Positions 52,198-61,192 of a DNA stretch of 64,000 nucleotides are shown here, piece by piece. The notes under the pieces were generated by a model. It did no database searches and was not told the DNA's origin. It was given only the letters and a program-made list of their open reading frames with translations. A program made the position numbers and the translations under genes. Origin of the DNA: Hydrogenothermus marinus (GTDB lineage: Bacteria; Aquificota; Aquificia; Aquificales; Hydrogenothermaceae); contig NZ_REFO01000013.1 in assembly GCF_003688665.1 (NCBI RefSeq), positions 62,001-126,000 of the forward strand, in the 5' to 3' direction. The number at the start of each line of letters is the position of its first letter. Position 1 is the first letter of the stretch.

Positions 52198-52833
52198 ATG
52201 TTTGAAAAGCCTACTTTATATGTAATTACTGATGAAAAGCTTTTAAAAGATAATTTAATAGATGCTGTTAAACAAGCTATAGAAGGTGGAGCAGATATAA
52301 TCCAGTATAGAGCAAAGCATAAAGATACAAAAGATATGTATGAAGAAGCAATTCAGTTAAAAAAAATATGTGATTATTATAGAAAACCATTAATAATAAA
52401 TGACAGAATAGATATAGCTTTAGCTATAAATGCAGATGGAGTTCATATAGGACAAGAAGATATGCCTGTAGAAGTTGCAAGAAGAATTTTAGGATTTGAT
52501 AAAATAATTGGACTTTCTACAAAAAATCTAAATCAGGTAGAAGAAGCTAATAAATTACCTATTGATTATATAGGATTTGGCTCTATATTTCCTACATCTA
52601 CAAAAGAAGATGCTAAAGTGGCAGGATTAGAGCAGTTAAAAAAAGCTATGGAAATTTCTCTTGTACCTGTAGTTGCAATTGGTGGAATTAATGAAGAAAA
52701 TATTGAAGATGTAATAGATACAGGATGTGAAAATATTGCAGTAGTTTCTGCAGTTTTTAAAGATAAAAATATAAAACAAAATAGTAAAAGATTAAAAGAA
52801 TTACTAAACAAAAAGAAAAAAATGGGATTTTAA
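52198..52833 (+). CDS. thiE: Thiamine-phosphate synthase
   Basis: The 211-aa TIM-barrel enzyme joins the pyrimidine and thiazole halves of thiamine. It shows LYVITDEKL, GGADIIQYRAKHKDTKDMYE (the QxRxK motif), LIINDRIDIALAINADGVHIGQEDM, and the phosphate-binding end VVAIGGINEENIEDVIDTG. AGAGGAAAAA precedes ATG 52198. It lies one base before the DUF2905 gene. Confidence 0.95.
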   Translation: MFEKPTLYVITDEKLLKDNLIDAVKQAIEGGADIIQYRAKHKDTKDMYEEAIQLKKICDYYRKPLIINDRIDIALAINADGVHIGQEDMPVEVARRILGFDKIIGLSTKNLNQVEEANKLPIDYIGFGSIFPTSTKEDAKVAGLEQLKKAMEISLVPVVAIGGINEENIEDVIDTGCENIAVVSAVFKDKNIKQNSKRLKELLNKKKKMGF

Positions 52834-52834
52834 G

Positions 52835-53059
52835 ATGGAAAGCGTAGGTAAAAGCTTAATTTTTATAGGCTTAATAATAATATTTATAGGTTTGATTCTT
52901 GTTTTTGCAGAAAAATTACCTTTTGGCCTTGGAAAATTACCGGGAGATATTTATATAAAAAAAGATAACTTTACATTTTATTTTCCAATTACAACATCTA
53001 TTCTTATTAGTATTTTCTTATCATTAATATTTATAATACTTTCAAAGATTGGAAAATGA
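52835..53059 (+). CDS. DUF2905 small membrane protein
   Basis: The 74-aa protein has two membrane helices (about 6-26 and 49-70). They are joined by the conserved loop LPFGLGKLPGDIYIKKDNFTF, with a following FYFPITTSILIS that defines DUF2905. Function is unknown. It overlaps queA by four bases and follows thiE by one, so the three form one unit. Confidence 0.88.
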   Translation: MESVGKSLIFIGLIIIFIGLILVFAEKLPFGLGKLPGDIYIKKDNFTFYFPITTSILISIFLSLIFIILSKIGK

Positions 53060-54069
53060 TAAAACTATCAGATTTTGATTATAACCTTCCAAAAGAACTT
53101 ATTGCAAAATATCCTCATGAGCCAAGAGATGAATGTCGTTTAATGGTGCTAAACAGAAAGAAAAAAACAATAGAACACAAAATTTTTAAAGATATTATAG
53201 ATTATTTAGAAGAAGGAGATTTACTTGTTTTAAATGATACAAAAGTAATTCCAGCAAGATTAAAAGGTAAAAAGAAAACAGGAGCAAATATAGAGATTTT
53301 CCTTTTAAGACCTTTTTCTGAAAATCAATGGGAAGTTTTAATAAAAAATATAAAAAGATTAAAAGAAGGTCAAGAAGTAATAATTGCTAATGACTTTAAG
53401 ATAAAACTTATTGAAAAATATGAAGAAGGAAAAGCTAAAGTAGAATTAATTGGAGAAAATATTAATCAGCTTATAAAAAAATATGGACATATACCTTTAC
53501 CACCTTATATAGAAAGAGAAGATGAAGAAAAAGATAAAGATTATTATCAAACTGTATTTGCAAAAAAAGAAGGAGCAGTAGCATCTCCAACTGCAGGACT
53601 TCATTTTACAGAAAGACTTTTAAAACAGTTAGAAGAGAAAGGAGTAAAAAAAGCTTTTTGCACATTACATGTTGGACTTGGAACTTTTAGGCCTATAAAA
53701 ACAGAAGATATTACCAAACATAAAATGCATGAAGAATTTTATCAAATACCAGATGAAACATTACAGCTAATAAATGAAACTAAGAAGAAAGGGAAAAAAG
53801 TAGTAGCAGTTGGAACAACAGTAGTTAGAACATTAGAAACCTATGCACAAACTAATAAAAAAGAAGGCTTTAGTGATATTTTCATATATCCACCTTATAA
53901 ATTTAAAATAGTAGACACCTTAATAACAAACTTTCATTTACCAAAATCAACTCTTTTACTTTTAGTTTCTGCTTTTGCTAATAGAGATTTTATTTTAAAA
54001 GCTTATGAAATAGCCATTAAAGAAAGATATAGATTTTTTTCATATGGAGATGCGATGTTAATTATTTGA
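53056..54069 (+). CDS. queA: S-adenosylmethionine:tRNA ribosyltransferase-isomerase
   Basis: The 337-aa enzyme makes epoxyqueuosine in tRNA. It begins LSDFDYNLPKELIAKYPHEPRDECRL, has LVLNDTKVIPARLKGKK, the core VFAKKEGAVASPTAGLHFTERLL and ends KSTLLLLVSAFANRDFILKAY. All are QueA signatures. Its stop codon overlaps the -35 box of the cold-shock gene. Confidence 0.95.
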   Translation: MIKLSDFDYNLPKELIAKYPHEPRDECRLMVLNRKKKTIEHKIFKDIIDYLEEGDLLVLNDTKVIPARLKGKKKTGANIEIFLLRPFSENQWEVLIKNIKRLKEGQEVIIANDFKIKLIEKYEEGKAKVELIGENINQLIKKYGHIPLPPYIEREDEEKDKDYYQTVFAKKEGAVASPTAGLHFTERLLKQLEEKGVKKAFCTLHVGLGTFRPIKTEDITKHKMHEEFYQIPDETLQLINETKKKGKKVVAVGTTVVRTLETYAQTNKKEGFSDIFIYPPYKFKIVDTLITNFHLPKSTLLLLVSAFANRDFILKAYEIAIKERYRFFSYGDAMLII

Positions 54070-54094
54070 CAAAAGTAAAAAAAAGGTATATATT
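54066..54094 (+). promoter_or_regulatory. Strong sigma-70 promoter of the cold-shock gene
   Basis: A perfect TTGACA (54066-54071), a 17-base spacer and TATATT (54089-54094). This is the best -35 match I saw in the window. Transcription would start near 54101, leaving a leader of about 149 bases. Confidence 0.7.
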
Positions 54095-54100
54095 TAATGT

Positions 54101-54249
54101 ATAAAATATAGAAGACGTTTAAAGAAGTAACTAACAAGGGGGAACATCCTCAATATAACTTCAAAACTATCTTAAGTTGTTTCTTTAAACTTCTTCAAAT
54201 AAACAAAGGAAGAAGTTAAGTAATATTATTTTTTTGGAGGTATTTTGTC
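54101..54249 (+). promoter_or_regulatory. Structured 5' leader of the cold-shock gene
   Basis: The leader can form a 15-bp stem (54117-54131 with 54176-54190, two G-U pairs) or, alternatively, a 9-bp hairpin (AACTTCTTC 54188-54196 with GAAGAAGTT 54209-54217). The two share 54188-54190, so they compete. The GGAGG ribosome site at 54236-54240 is downstream of both, after a T-rich run. Long refolding leaders are known to act as thermosensors in cspA-type mRNAs. Confidence 0.6.
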
Positions 54250-54459
54250 GTGCGTATCACAGGTACAGTTAAATGGTTCAATTCTAAGAAAGGATTTGGT
54301 TTCATCACAAGAGATGATAACCAAGGAGACATCTTCGTTCATTTCTCAGCTATTGAAGGTGAAGGATTCAAAAACTTAGAAGAAGGTGAGAAAGTAGAAT
54401 TTGAAGTTGTTCAAGAAGAAAAAGGACCAAGAGCACAATCAGTAAGAAAAATACAATAA
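54250..54459 (+). CDS. csp: Cold-shock domain protein (CspA family)
   Basis: The 69-aa protein is a single cold-shock domain that binds single-stranded RNA and DNA. RNP1 is KGFGFI (residues 14-19) and RNP2 is DIFVHF. The start is GTG 54250, nine bases after GGAGG. It uses C-ending codons (TTC, ATC, AAC) far more than its neighbours, which signals very high expression. It has its own strong promoter, long leader and terminator, so it is a stand-alone unit. Confidence 0.96.
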   Translation: MRITGTVKWFNSKKGFGFITRDDNQGDIFVHFSAIEGEGFKNLEEGEKVEFEVVQEEKGPRAQSVRKIQ

Positions 54460-54474
54460 AGATTGTCAAAATAT

Positions 54475-54499
54475 AAAAGGCAGGTTAAACCTGCCTTTT
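54475..54499 (+). terminator. Terminator of the cold-shock gene
   Basis: AAAAGGCAGG (54475-54484) and CCTGCCTTTT (54490-54499) form a perfect 10-bp stem with a five-base loop and a T run. Confidence 0.88.
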
Positions 54500-54617
54500 C
54501 CTAAAAAATCAAAAAATCAAAACTTTTCATAAAATTTATAAAAAATATCATTCCACTACCAAAATTTTTAAGAGATAATATATTATCTAAATCAAAAAAA
54601 ACTATTAAGAGGTAATA

Positions 54618-55943
54618 ATGAAAAAATTCTATATTAGAACATTTGGTTGTCAGATGAATATAAATGATAGTCAAAAAATGAGTGGGATGCTAAAAACTCT
54701 TGGTTATGAGCCTACAAACAATTGGGAAGAAGCAGATGTTATTCTTGTAAATACTTGTTCTGTTAGAGAAAAGCCAGATCAAAAAGTATTATCTGCTCTT
54801 GGAGAGTTTAAAAAAGTTAAAAATAAAAATCCAGATGCAATAATAGGTGTTTGTGGATGTTTAGCTCAAAGAGCAGGATATGAAATACTTCAAAAAGCAC
54901 CTTATATAGATATGGTTTTTGGAACTACTAATATTCACCATTTACCTCAGCTTTTAGAAGAAGCAAAACAAGGAAATAAAGCAGTAGAAATATTAGAAGA
55001 AATTGATGAAAATGAAAATCAACTTGATTCTTATCCAACAGTTAGAGATAACAAATATACTGCATATGTTACAGTAATAAGAGGTTGTGATAAGAAATGT
55101 ACTTATTGTATAGTACCAACTACAAGAGGAAAAGAAAGAAGTAGAAGAATAGGAGAGATAATACAAGAAGTTCAATGGCTTGTTGAGGATGGAGTAAAAG
55201 AGATTCATTTAATAGGACAAAATGTTACTGCATATGGAAAAGATTTAGGAGATGTTAAATTTTATGAATTATTATATGCAGTAGCAAATGTTGATGGAGT
55301 TGAAAGAATTAGATTTACAACAGGACATCCTAGAGATTTAGATATAAATACTATAAAAGCAATGGCAGATATTCCTCAAGTATGTGAAGCTTTACATCTT
55401 CCAATACAAGCAGGTTCAGATAAGATATTAAAAGCTATGGATAGAGGTTATACTCAAAAAGAATATTTAGAAAAAATAGAACTACTTAAAAAGTATATTC
55501 CAGATATTGCCCTTTCTACCGATATAATAGTTGGATTTCCAGGAGAGACTTATGAAGATTATCTTGAAACAGTAAAAGTAGTAAAGGAAGTTAAATATGA
55601 TCAGATATTTGCTTTTAAATATTCTCCAAGACCTGGAACACCAGCAGCAGATTTAAAAATGACAGAAGATCCAAAAACATTAAGTAAATGGCTTACAGAT
55701 TTAATAAATATTCAAAAAAATATAGCTTTTGAAAAAAATTTAGCATATGAAGGAAAAAAAGTAGAAGTATTAGTAGAAGAAGAAAAAGATGGGAAATTAG
55801 TAGGTAGAAGTAGAACAAATAAACTTGTATATTTTGAAGGAAAGCATAATTTATTAGGTAAGCTTGTAGATGTAAAAATAACAAAGGCAAATAGATTTTC
55901 ATTAGAAGGAACTATAAATGAAAAGGAATTACAGCTTATATAA
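54618..55943 (+). CDS. miaB: tRNA-2-methylthio-N6-dimethylallyladenosine synthase
   Basis: The 441-aa radical-SAM methylthiotransferase modifies A37 of tRNAs. The N-terminal domain has its three cluster cysteines in FGCQMNINDS, VNTCSVREK and GVCGCLAQR. The radical-SAM motif is GCDKKCTYCIVPTTRG (CxxxCxxC). LSTDIIVGFPGETYEDYLE and a C-terminal TRAM domain (about 375-440) follow. The order and spacing favour MiaB over RimO or MtaB. GAGGT precedes ATG 54618. Confidence 0.94.
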   Translation: MKKFYIRTFGCQMNINDSQKMSGMLKTLGYEPTNNWEEADVILVNTCSVREKPDQKVLSALGEFKKVKNKNPDAIIGVCGCLAQRAGYEILQKAPYIDMVFGTTNIHHLPQLLEEAKQGNKAVEILEEIDENENQLDSYPTVRDNKYTAYVTVIRGCDKKCTYCIVPTTRGKERSRRIGEIIQEVQWLVEDGVKEIHLIGQNVTAYGKDLGDVKFYELLYAVANVDGVERIRFTTGHPRDLDINTIKAMADIPQVCEALHLPIQAGSDKILKAMDRGYTQKEYLEKIELLKKYIPDIALSTDIIVGFPGETYEDYLETVKVVKEVKYDQIFAFKYSPRPGTPAADLKMTEDPKTLSKWLTDLINIQKNIAFEKNLAYEGKKVEVLVEEEKDGKLVGRSRTNKLVYFEGKHNLLGKLVDVKITKANRFSLEGTINEKELQLI

Positions 55944-55955
55944 AATTAGGAGGCT

Positions 55956-56429
55956 TTGAAAATGATTGAGATGGATATTAGGGGGATAGTATTAGATCCT
56001 ATTACAAATATGCCTATAGTTGTTTTACAATCAAAAGAAACAGATGATATTCTTTCAATCTGGATAGGTGTTTTTGAAGCAAATGCAATATCTATGAAAC
56101 TGGAAAATATTCATATGCCAAGACCTATGACTTATGATCTTATGGTAAATTTAATAGAAAATTTAAGTGCTGATATATCATATATATTAATAAATGATCT
56201 TAATGATAATACCTATTATGCAGAGATTGTTTTAAATAAAGATGGCCAAGAAATAAGAATAGATTCAAGACCAAGCGATGCTATAAATTTAGCAATTAGA
56301 AAAAATGTGCCTATTTTTGTTGAAGAAAGAGTTTTACAAGAGTATAAAAAAGATATTCAATCAGAAGTAGATGAGAACGAGCTTGAAGAATGGATAAAAT
56401 CTTTAAAACCAGAAGATTTTGAATCCTAA
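55956..56429 (+). CDS. DUF151 bifunctional nuclease-like protein
   Basis: The 157-aa product has the DUF151 domain (about 1-135): [55 protein letters not shown] and [21 protein letters not shown]. Family members have reported DNase/RNase activity. A Glu-rich tail follows. AGGAGG lies upstream of ATG 55956 (ATG 55962 is an alternative). It overlaps the end of the convergent fabH by four bases. Confidence 0.9.
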   Translation: MKMIEMDIRGIVLDPITNMPIVVLQSKETDDILSIWIGVFEANAISMKLENIHMPRPMTYDLMVNLIENLSADISYILINDLNDNTYYAEIVLNKDGQEIRIDSRPSDAINLAIRKNVPIFVEERVLQEYKKDIQSEVDENELEEWIKSLKPEDFES

Positions 56430-57358
56430 TATTTTAAAACTATAGAACCCCAAGTTAAACCGCCACCAAAAGCAGTAAAAAGGATGTTATCTCCTTTTTT
56501 TATTCTTTTTTCTTTTACTGCTTCATAAAAAGCTATCGGAATAGAGGCTGCACTTGTATTTCCATATTTATGGATATTACTAAAAACCTTACTTTTATCT
56601 AGTTTTAATCTTTCAGCAAGAGCATCTATAATTCTTATATTTGCTTGATGAGGAATTACTAAATCAATATCATTTAATGTTAAATTAGCTTCCTTTAAAG
56701 CTTGCAAAGATGATTCTTCCATACTCTTTATTGCAAGTTTAAAAGTTTCTCTTCCTTTCATTCTTAATTTTTCACCAACTGGACAGTATAAAGAATTACC
56801 ATGACTACCATCAGAATGCATAACTGTAGATAAAATATCACTATCATTTTCAGTTTTGGATAAAACTACTGCACCTGCACCATCTCCAAATATTACAGCA
56901 GTTGACCTATCTTCCCAATCTATTATTCGTGAAAAAACTTCAGCTCCAACAACTAAAACATTTTCAAACTGCCCTGATTTTATAAAAGAGTTTGCAATAG
57001 TTAAAGCATATATGAAACCACTACATGCTGCAGAAATATCAAATGCCATAGGTTTTTTTAATCCAAGTTTATCTGCCAGCAATGCTGCTGTTGAAGGAAA
57101 TATCATATCAGGAGTAGAAGTGGCAACTATTACAGCTTGAATATCTGATTTATTTATATTTGCAGAATTTATAGCCTCTTCTGAAGCTTTTTTTGCTAAA
57201 TCACTTGTTTTTTCCCATTCTTCTGCAATTCTTCTTTCTTTAATTCCAGTTCTAGTTGTTATCCATTCATCAGAAGTATCTAATATTTTTTCTAAATCTT
57301 GATTGGTAATAACACGAGGAGGAACATACATACCAATTCCTGTTATTTCAACACCCAT
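56426..57358 (-). CDS. fabH: 3-oxoacyl-ACP synthase III
   Basis: The 310-aa condensing enzyme starts fatty acid synthesis from acetyl-CoA and malonyl-ACP. The triad is intact: Cys in [15 protein letters not shown], His in [15 protein letters not shown] and Asn in [13 protein letters not shown]. It begins [20 protein letters not shown], with [16 protein letters not shown] nearby. It follows plsX by four bases in the rpmF-plsX-fabH operon common to bacteria. Confidence 0.96.
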   Translation of the reverse strand: MGVEITGIGMYVPPRVITNQDLEKILDTSDEWITTRTGIKERRIAEEWEKTSDLAKKASEEAINSANINKSDIQAVIVATSTPDMIFPSTAALLADKLGLKKPMAFDISAACSGFIYALTIANSFIKSGQFENVLVVGAEVFSRIIDWEDRSTAVIFGDGAGAVVLSKTENDSDILSTVMHSDGSHGNSLYCPVGEKLRMKGRETFKLAIKSMEESSLQALKEANLTLNDIDLVIPHQANIRIIDALAERLKLDKSKVFSNIHKYGNTSAASIPIAFYEAVKEKRIKKGDNILFTAFGGGLTWGSIVLKY

Positions 57359-57362
57359 TAAA

Positions 57363-58382
57363 TTAAACCTCTAAAAGTGGCTCTGGAAGTAGTTTTTCAA
57401 TATTTTCATACAGTTTTTCATTAAAATTAGTTTCAACAAACTCTGTAGCAACTTTTAAAGCATTTTTTATAGCTCTTGCATCTGCTCTTCCATGAGTAAT
57501 AATACAGCTTGCTTTTGTTCCAAGAAGAGGAGCACCACCATATTCTGCAAAATCTGCCTTTTTCTTAAATCTTTTTATTGCAGGAAGCATTAAAGCAGCT
57601 CCAATCTTTGAGATCATACTTTTTTTAACTTCTTGCTTAATCATATCTACTATAATACTTCCAAGGCTTTCACTTGTTTTTAAAACAACATTTCCAACAA
57701 AACCATCACAAACAATTACATCAAAATCACCAGTAAAAATATCTCTACCTTCTGCATTTCCAACAAAATTTAAATTAGACATTTTTAATAAAGGATAAGT
57801 CTCTTTTACAAGCTCATTTCCTTTCCCTTCTTCTTCACCAATACTTAATATTCCAACTTTCGGATTATCAGAAGATTTAAGTATCTCTTTCACATATGTA
57901 TGTCCCATTACTGCAAAATAAACAAGATGTCTTGGACGACAATCAACATTAGCACCAACATCTATTAAGACAGTTGGTTTTCCTTTTTTTGTTGGGAATG
58001 CTACAGCTATGCCGGGTCTTTCAATTCCAGGAGCCGAACCTACTATAAATTTAGATACTGCCATAGCAGCTCCTGTATTACCTGCAGAAACAAAAGCTTG
58101 AGCTTTGCCTTCTCTTACAAGTTTTGCAGCAATATACATAGAAGATTTTCTTTTTTTTCTAACTGCATTAGAAGGTGGCTCATGCATTTCTATAACTTCT
58201 TCAGCATGAACAATTTCTATTGGTAGATTTTTACCACCTTCTTTTTCAAGTAAAGGCTTTAAGACTTCTTTATTACCTACAAGATAAACACTAATATTTG
58301 TTTCTTTAGCAAATAAAATAGCCCCTTTTACATTACTTTCAGGGGCGTAATCACCGCCCATGGCATCAAGAGCAATATACAT
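57363..58382 (-). CDS. plsX: Phosphate acyltransferase PlsX
   Basis: The 339-aa enzyme makes acyl-phosphate from acyl-ACP for PlsY. It shows [68 protein letters not shown] and [18 protein letters not shown], all family motifs. It overlaps the rpmF stop by one base. Its partner gene plsY is at 35.2 kb. Confidence 0.96.
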   Translation of the reverse strand: MYIALDAMGGDYAPESNVKGAILFAKETNISVYLVGNKEVLKPLLEKEGGKNLPIEIVHAEEVIEMHEPPSNAVRKKRKSSMYIAAKLVREGKAQAFVSAGNTGAAMAVSKFIVGSAPGIERPGIAVAFPTKKGKPTVLIDVGANVDCRPRHLVYFAVMGHTYVKEILKSSDNPKVGILSIGEEEGKGNELVKETYPLLKMSNLNFVGNAEGRDIFTGDFDVIVCDGFVGNVVLKTSESLGSIIVDMIKQEVKKSMISKIGAALMLPAIKRFKKKADFAEYGGAPLLGTKASCIITHGRADARAIKNALKVATEFVETNFNEKLYENIEKLLPEPLLEV

Positions 58383-58564
58383 TAAATAACCTCAACAACC
58401 TCTTTATCCTTATAATATCCACAATGAGGGCAAACTCTATGTGGTTTTTTAGGCTGTCCACATTCAGGACAAAGAGATATACCAGGAATATTTAACTTTT
58501 TATACCATTGAGCCTTTCTCATAGCAGTTTTAGCTTTAGATTTTTTTCTCTTAGGTGCTGCCAT
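58382..58564 (-). CDS. rpmF: 50S ribosomal protein L32
   Basis: The 60-aa protein has the L32 opening AAPKRKKSKAKTAMRKAQW and a zinc ribbon CPECGQ...VCPHCGYYKDKEVV, so it is the zinc-binding (C+) form. AGGAGG precedes ATG 58564, and a TATAAT on the minus strand at 58611-58616 is a likely -10. It heads the fatty-acid genes plsX-fabH. Confidence 0.96.
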   Translation of the reverse strand: MAAPKRKKSKAKTAMRKAQWYKKLNIPGISLCPECGQPKKPHRVCPHCGYYKDKEVVEVI

Positions 58565-58633
58565 TTATATATATCCTCCTTTATAATTAAATTGGAAATT
58601 CAAAGTAAATATTATATCAGAATTTAAGCTTAT

Positions 58634-60646
58634 CTATTTGATTTTATATACAACTAAATTTGGAAAGTTATCATAAACAAGTTGAAAATTTTTAAACTTA
58701 TTAGCTTTTACAAACATTTTATCTATCATTGTATTTATAAAAATATCAGACACTAATAATTCATAATATTTGTTATCTTTTGTTTTAATAATTTCTAAAA
58801 CTAAATTTTTATCATTTATTAAATTTGTTTGGTTTTTATTTGATAGTTCATATAAAAAATTAACTTTTTTATGGATTCTTTTTTCTCTATCTACGAAAAT
58901 TACTTGAGATATATTTTGATTTTTTACTAAAAAAGTATTATTTTCTAAATTATATGAAAAAGTTGGACATTTTATTAGATTATCTTTTTCCATACATTTA
59001 TAAAAAGATTTCACCAAAGGAAGTTGAAACTTTTGTATTTTTGTACCTGCAAAACCTATCATTGGTATAAAATCTGAGTGTAAATCTCTGCCATAAATAA
59101 ATATATAAACATCTTTTTTTGGTTTTTCTTTATAATTATCTACTAAATTTAGATATTCATCTATTTTTATATTTATTAAATTATTCTTTTTAATTAAATT
59201 TTTTGTTCCTTTATTTGTCAAATAAGATATTAGTTTATATGTTCTTTTAGGATTAGTAGTATACATAGAGTTTGCAAAACTATACATTTTAATCTGATTA
59301 AAATTACCATTATCTGTAAAAGTACCCTTATTTAATAAATACTGGATAGCAAGTCCATAATCCCACCAAGCCCAGATATAAGAATCTTCTTTTAAATATT
59401 TGTTTGCTTCTAATGTGGATTTATAAATTCCTTCAGAAAATAAAGGTCTTGGTATTAGTAAAAATGCATTTGGCGGTGTAGAAAAAAGGAAAGTTATAAA
59501 TAATAAAAATGTAAAAGTAGTATTTTTTAGAAAATCTGTATTTAAAAATCTATCTTTCAAGAAACTATAAAAAATATAAACTCCATATCCAACTCCTATA
59601 CCAATAAAAGGAGCAAGGTACATCATAAACCTATTAGAACCAAAAGATGTTAAACCTAAAGCAAATACTGGAAATAAAAGTAAAAAGAAAGTTTTATATC
59701 TATAGAAAAATAAAATTAATCCGAATATAGCGATAATAAAAGCTAAAATATTATCTGTAGTTATATTAATAACCTGTTTTAATGTTAAACCTTGTAATTC
59801 AGATATAGAAATACTAACAGATGCAGGCAAAAATGAAGGTTGAGTTATTTTAAATATGTAAGAAGTAAAATATTTATATATACTTAATACACTACCAATA
59901 AGTTCATTATTCATGATAAGAGCAAAGAAAAGTAAAGAAAATAAAAAATTAATTTTTAAATTTTTTATAAGCTTTGTTTTATATATGTAAAAGGAAGTAA
60001 TTACAAAAGAAAATAAAAACATTAAAGAAAAAACATTTTTTGGATAATGCCACATAAAAAGCTTGTATAAAATAAAAATAATTGTAAGATTTATTAAAAC
60101 TGATTTTATATTTTCTAAATTTTTTATTAGTTTATAGACGAAAAGGTATATTCCAAATAAGAAAAAAAGTATTAGAAAATCTGTATCAAATCTTCCTAAT
60201 TGGGTCCTTCCTGCATATATTATATTTAAAGAACCAAGTATTGTGACTGAAGGAATAAAAAATAAAAATAGTTCTTTGTCTTTAGTTATATCTTTTAATA
60301 AAGAAAGTAAAGGTATAACAAATAATGGTGCAAATAAAGGTGGAAATAATAAAAAAATAGTATTTAAATCTATATGCAAATATTTAGCTAAAATATAAGC
60401 TATATAGGAATGAAAATTTACAAAGGATATAGAAAAATCAGGAACATTTTTTAAGTAATCAATAGTTAAATTGGGACTATTCTCTAATAACTCTTTTGCT
60501 TTCCTTGCATAATAAAAAGCATCTGCACCAGTTATTACATAATCTTTATATTTTTCTATAAACTCAATTAAAAATCGAAACTTAAAAAAGTAAACTATAG
60601 AAAAGGAAATTGAAATTATAAGAAACATTAATTTATTTTTGTTCAT
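58634..60646 (-). CDS. STT3/PglB-type oligosaccharyltransferase
   Basis: The 670-aa protein has an N-terminal part (about 1-395) with many membrane helices, then a soluble C-terminal part. The catalytic features of STT3/PglB/AglB enzymes are in order: an acidic first loop GADAFYYARKA (D42), GRFDTDFL (D154, D156), the EL5 motif SISE (280-283, like SVSE/TIxE), SNRFMMYLAPF with R339, and the sequon-binding WWDYG (427-431). Such enzymes transfer a lipid-linked glycan to Asn in N-X-S/T on the outer side of the membrane. The start overlaps the prepilin-like gene by 14 bases, suggesting pilins as substrates. Overall similarity beyond the motifs is low, so it is a divergent member. Confidence 0.82.
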   Translation of the reverse strand: MNKNKLMFLIISISFSIVYFFKFRFLIEFIEKYKDYVITGADAFYYARKAKELLENSPNLTIDYLKNVPDFSISFVNFHSYIAYILAKYLHIDLNTIFLLFPPLFAPLFVIPLLSLLKDITKDKELFLFFIPSVTILGSLNIIYAGRTQLGRFDTDFLILFFLFGIYLFVYKLIKNLENIKSVLINLTIIFILYKLFMWHYPKNVFSLMFLFSFVITSFYIYKTKLIKNLKINFLFSLLFFALIMNNELIGSVLSIYKYFTSYIFKITQPSFLPASVSISISELQGLTLKQVINITTDNILAFIIAIFGLILFFYRYKTFFLLLFPVFALGLTSFGSNRFMMYLAPFIGIGVGYGVYIFYSFLKDRFLNTDFLKNTTFTFLLFITFLFSTPPNAFLLIPRPLFSEGIYKSTLEANKYLKEDSYIWAWWDYGLAIQYLLNKGTFTDNGNFNQIKMYSFANSMYTTNPKRTYKLISYLTNKGTKNLIKKNNLINIKIDEYLNLVDNYKEKPKKDVYIFIYGRDLHSDFIPMIGFAGTKIQKFQLPLVKSFYKCMEKDNLIKCPTFSYNLENNTFLVKNQNISQVIFVDREKRIHKKVNFLYELSNKNQTNLINDKNLVLEIIKTKDNKYYELLVSDIFINTMIDKMFVKANKFKNFQLVYDNFPNLVVYKIK

Positions 60647-61049
60647 AACAGTAAACTTTTTTAAGAGATTTTATTTCACAGGAAAAATGAAATCCTTTTA
60701 AAGAGATATTACATGTATTTCCTTTTATCCTAACAGGATAGTCAGGCTTTGTTTCATCAATATATATTTCACAAGTATCTGTAGTATATTGAAAATTACA
60801 TATTTTTGATTTGACAGTAGAATTCCATGAATAATCTAATGCTAAACTTCTAGCACAATTAGTAAAAGAATAATAAATAGAAGCTAAATAAGCATTTTTT
60901 TTATATTTTATGTAATATGGAATTGATATAGATAATAATAATGATAATATGGCAACTACTATAATCAATTCTAATAAAATAGATAATAATAATGATAATA
61001 TGGCAACTACTATAATCAATTCTAATAAAGAAAATCCTTTAATTTTCAT
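60633..61049 (-). CDS. Prepilin-like protein with duplicated hydrophobic helix
   Basis: The 138-aa product has a short leader MKIKG followed by FSLLELIIVVAILSLLLSI, a type IV pilin/pseudopilin signature with Glu at +5. The segment LLELIIVVAILSLLLSI occurs twice in tandem (residues 8-24 and 25-41), from an exact 51-bp duplication, so the helix is about 17 residues too long. The mature domain has six Cys (65, 84, 93, 113, 124, 134) and sequons N76-S-T and N114-I-S. It overlaps the oligosaccharyltransferase gene. Without the duplication it would be a normal 121-aa pilin; with it, export or assembly may fail. Confidence 0.82.
   Translation of the reverse strand: MKIKGFSLLELIIVVAILSLLLSILLELIIVVAILSLLLSISIPYYIKYKKNAYLASIYYSFTNCARSLALDYSWNSTVKSKICNFQYTTDTCEIYIDETKPDYPVRIKGNTCNISLKGFHFSCEIKSLKKVYCYEQK
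60928..61029. repeat. Perfect tandem duplication, 2 x 51 bp
   Basis: Copies at 60928-60978 and 60979-61029 are identical over all 51 bases; the flanking bases differ. The unit is in frame (17 codons) and lies in the helix-coding part of the prepilin-like gene. Confidence 0.95.
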
Positions 61050-61151
61050 AAATATATCCTACGAAAAATGATTTTTGCTAATTTAAAATTTTATATATAC
61101 AAAAAACCTATATAAAAACAATACTCGTACTTTTTTATTTATCTTGTTTTG

Positions 61152-61179
61152 AAAGGCCTCTTGGAATATAGAGGCCTTT
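61152..61179. terminator. Terminator hairpin after the type IV pilin gene
   Basis: AAAGGCCTCT (61152-61161) and AGAGGCCTTT (61170-61179) form a perfect 10-bp stem with an eight-base loop. It follows the pilin stop (minus strand). The longer T run is on the plus side. Confidence 0.8.
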
Positions 61180-61192
61180 GTTTTTAGTTATT

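Noticed and set aside
54573-54588. Perfect 16-bp palindrome AGATAATATATTATCT before miaB
   Set aside because: In DNA of about 30% GC a few such spacer-free palindromes are expected by chance in 64 kb, and no promoter element is clearly tied to it.
60633-61049. Calling the prepilin-like gene a pseudogene
   Set aside because: The duplication keeps the frame and the signature; function may be altered but there is no stop or frameshift, and it may be a sequencing or allelic issue.
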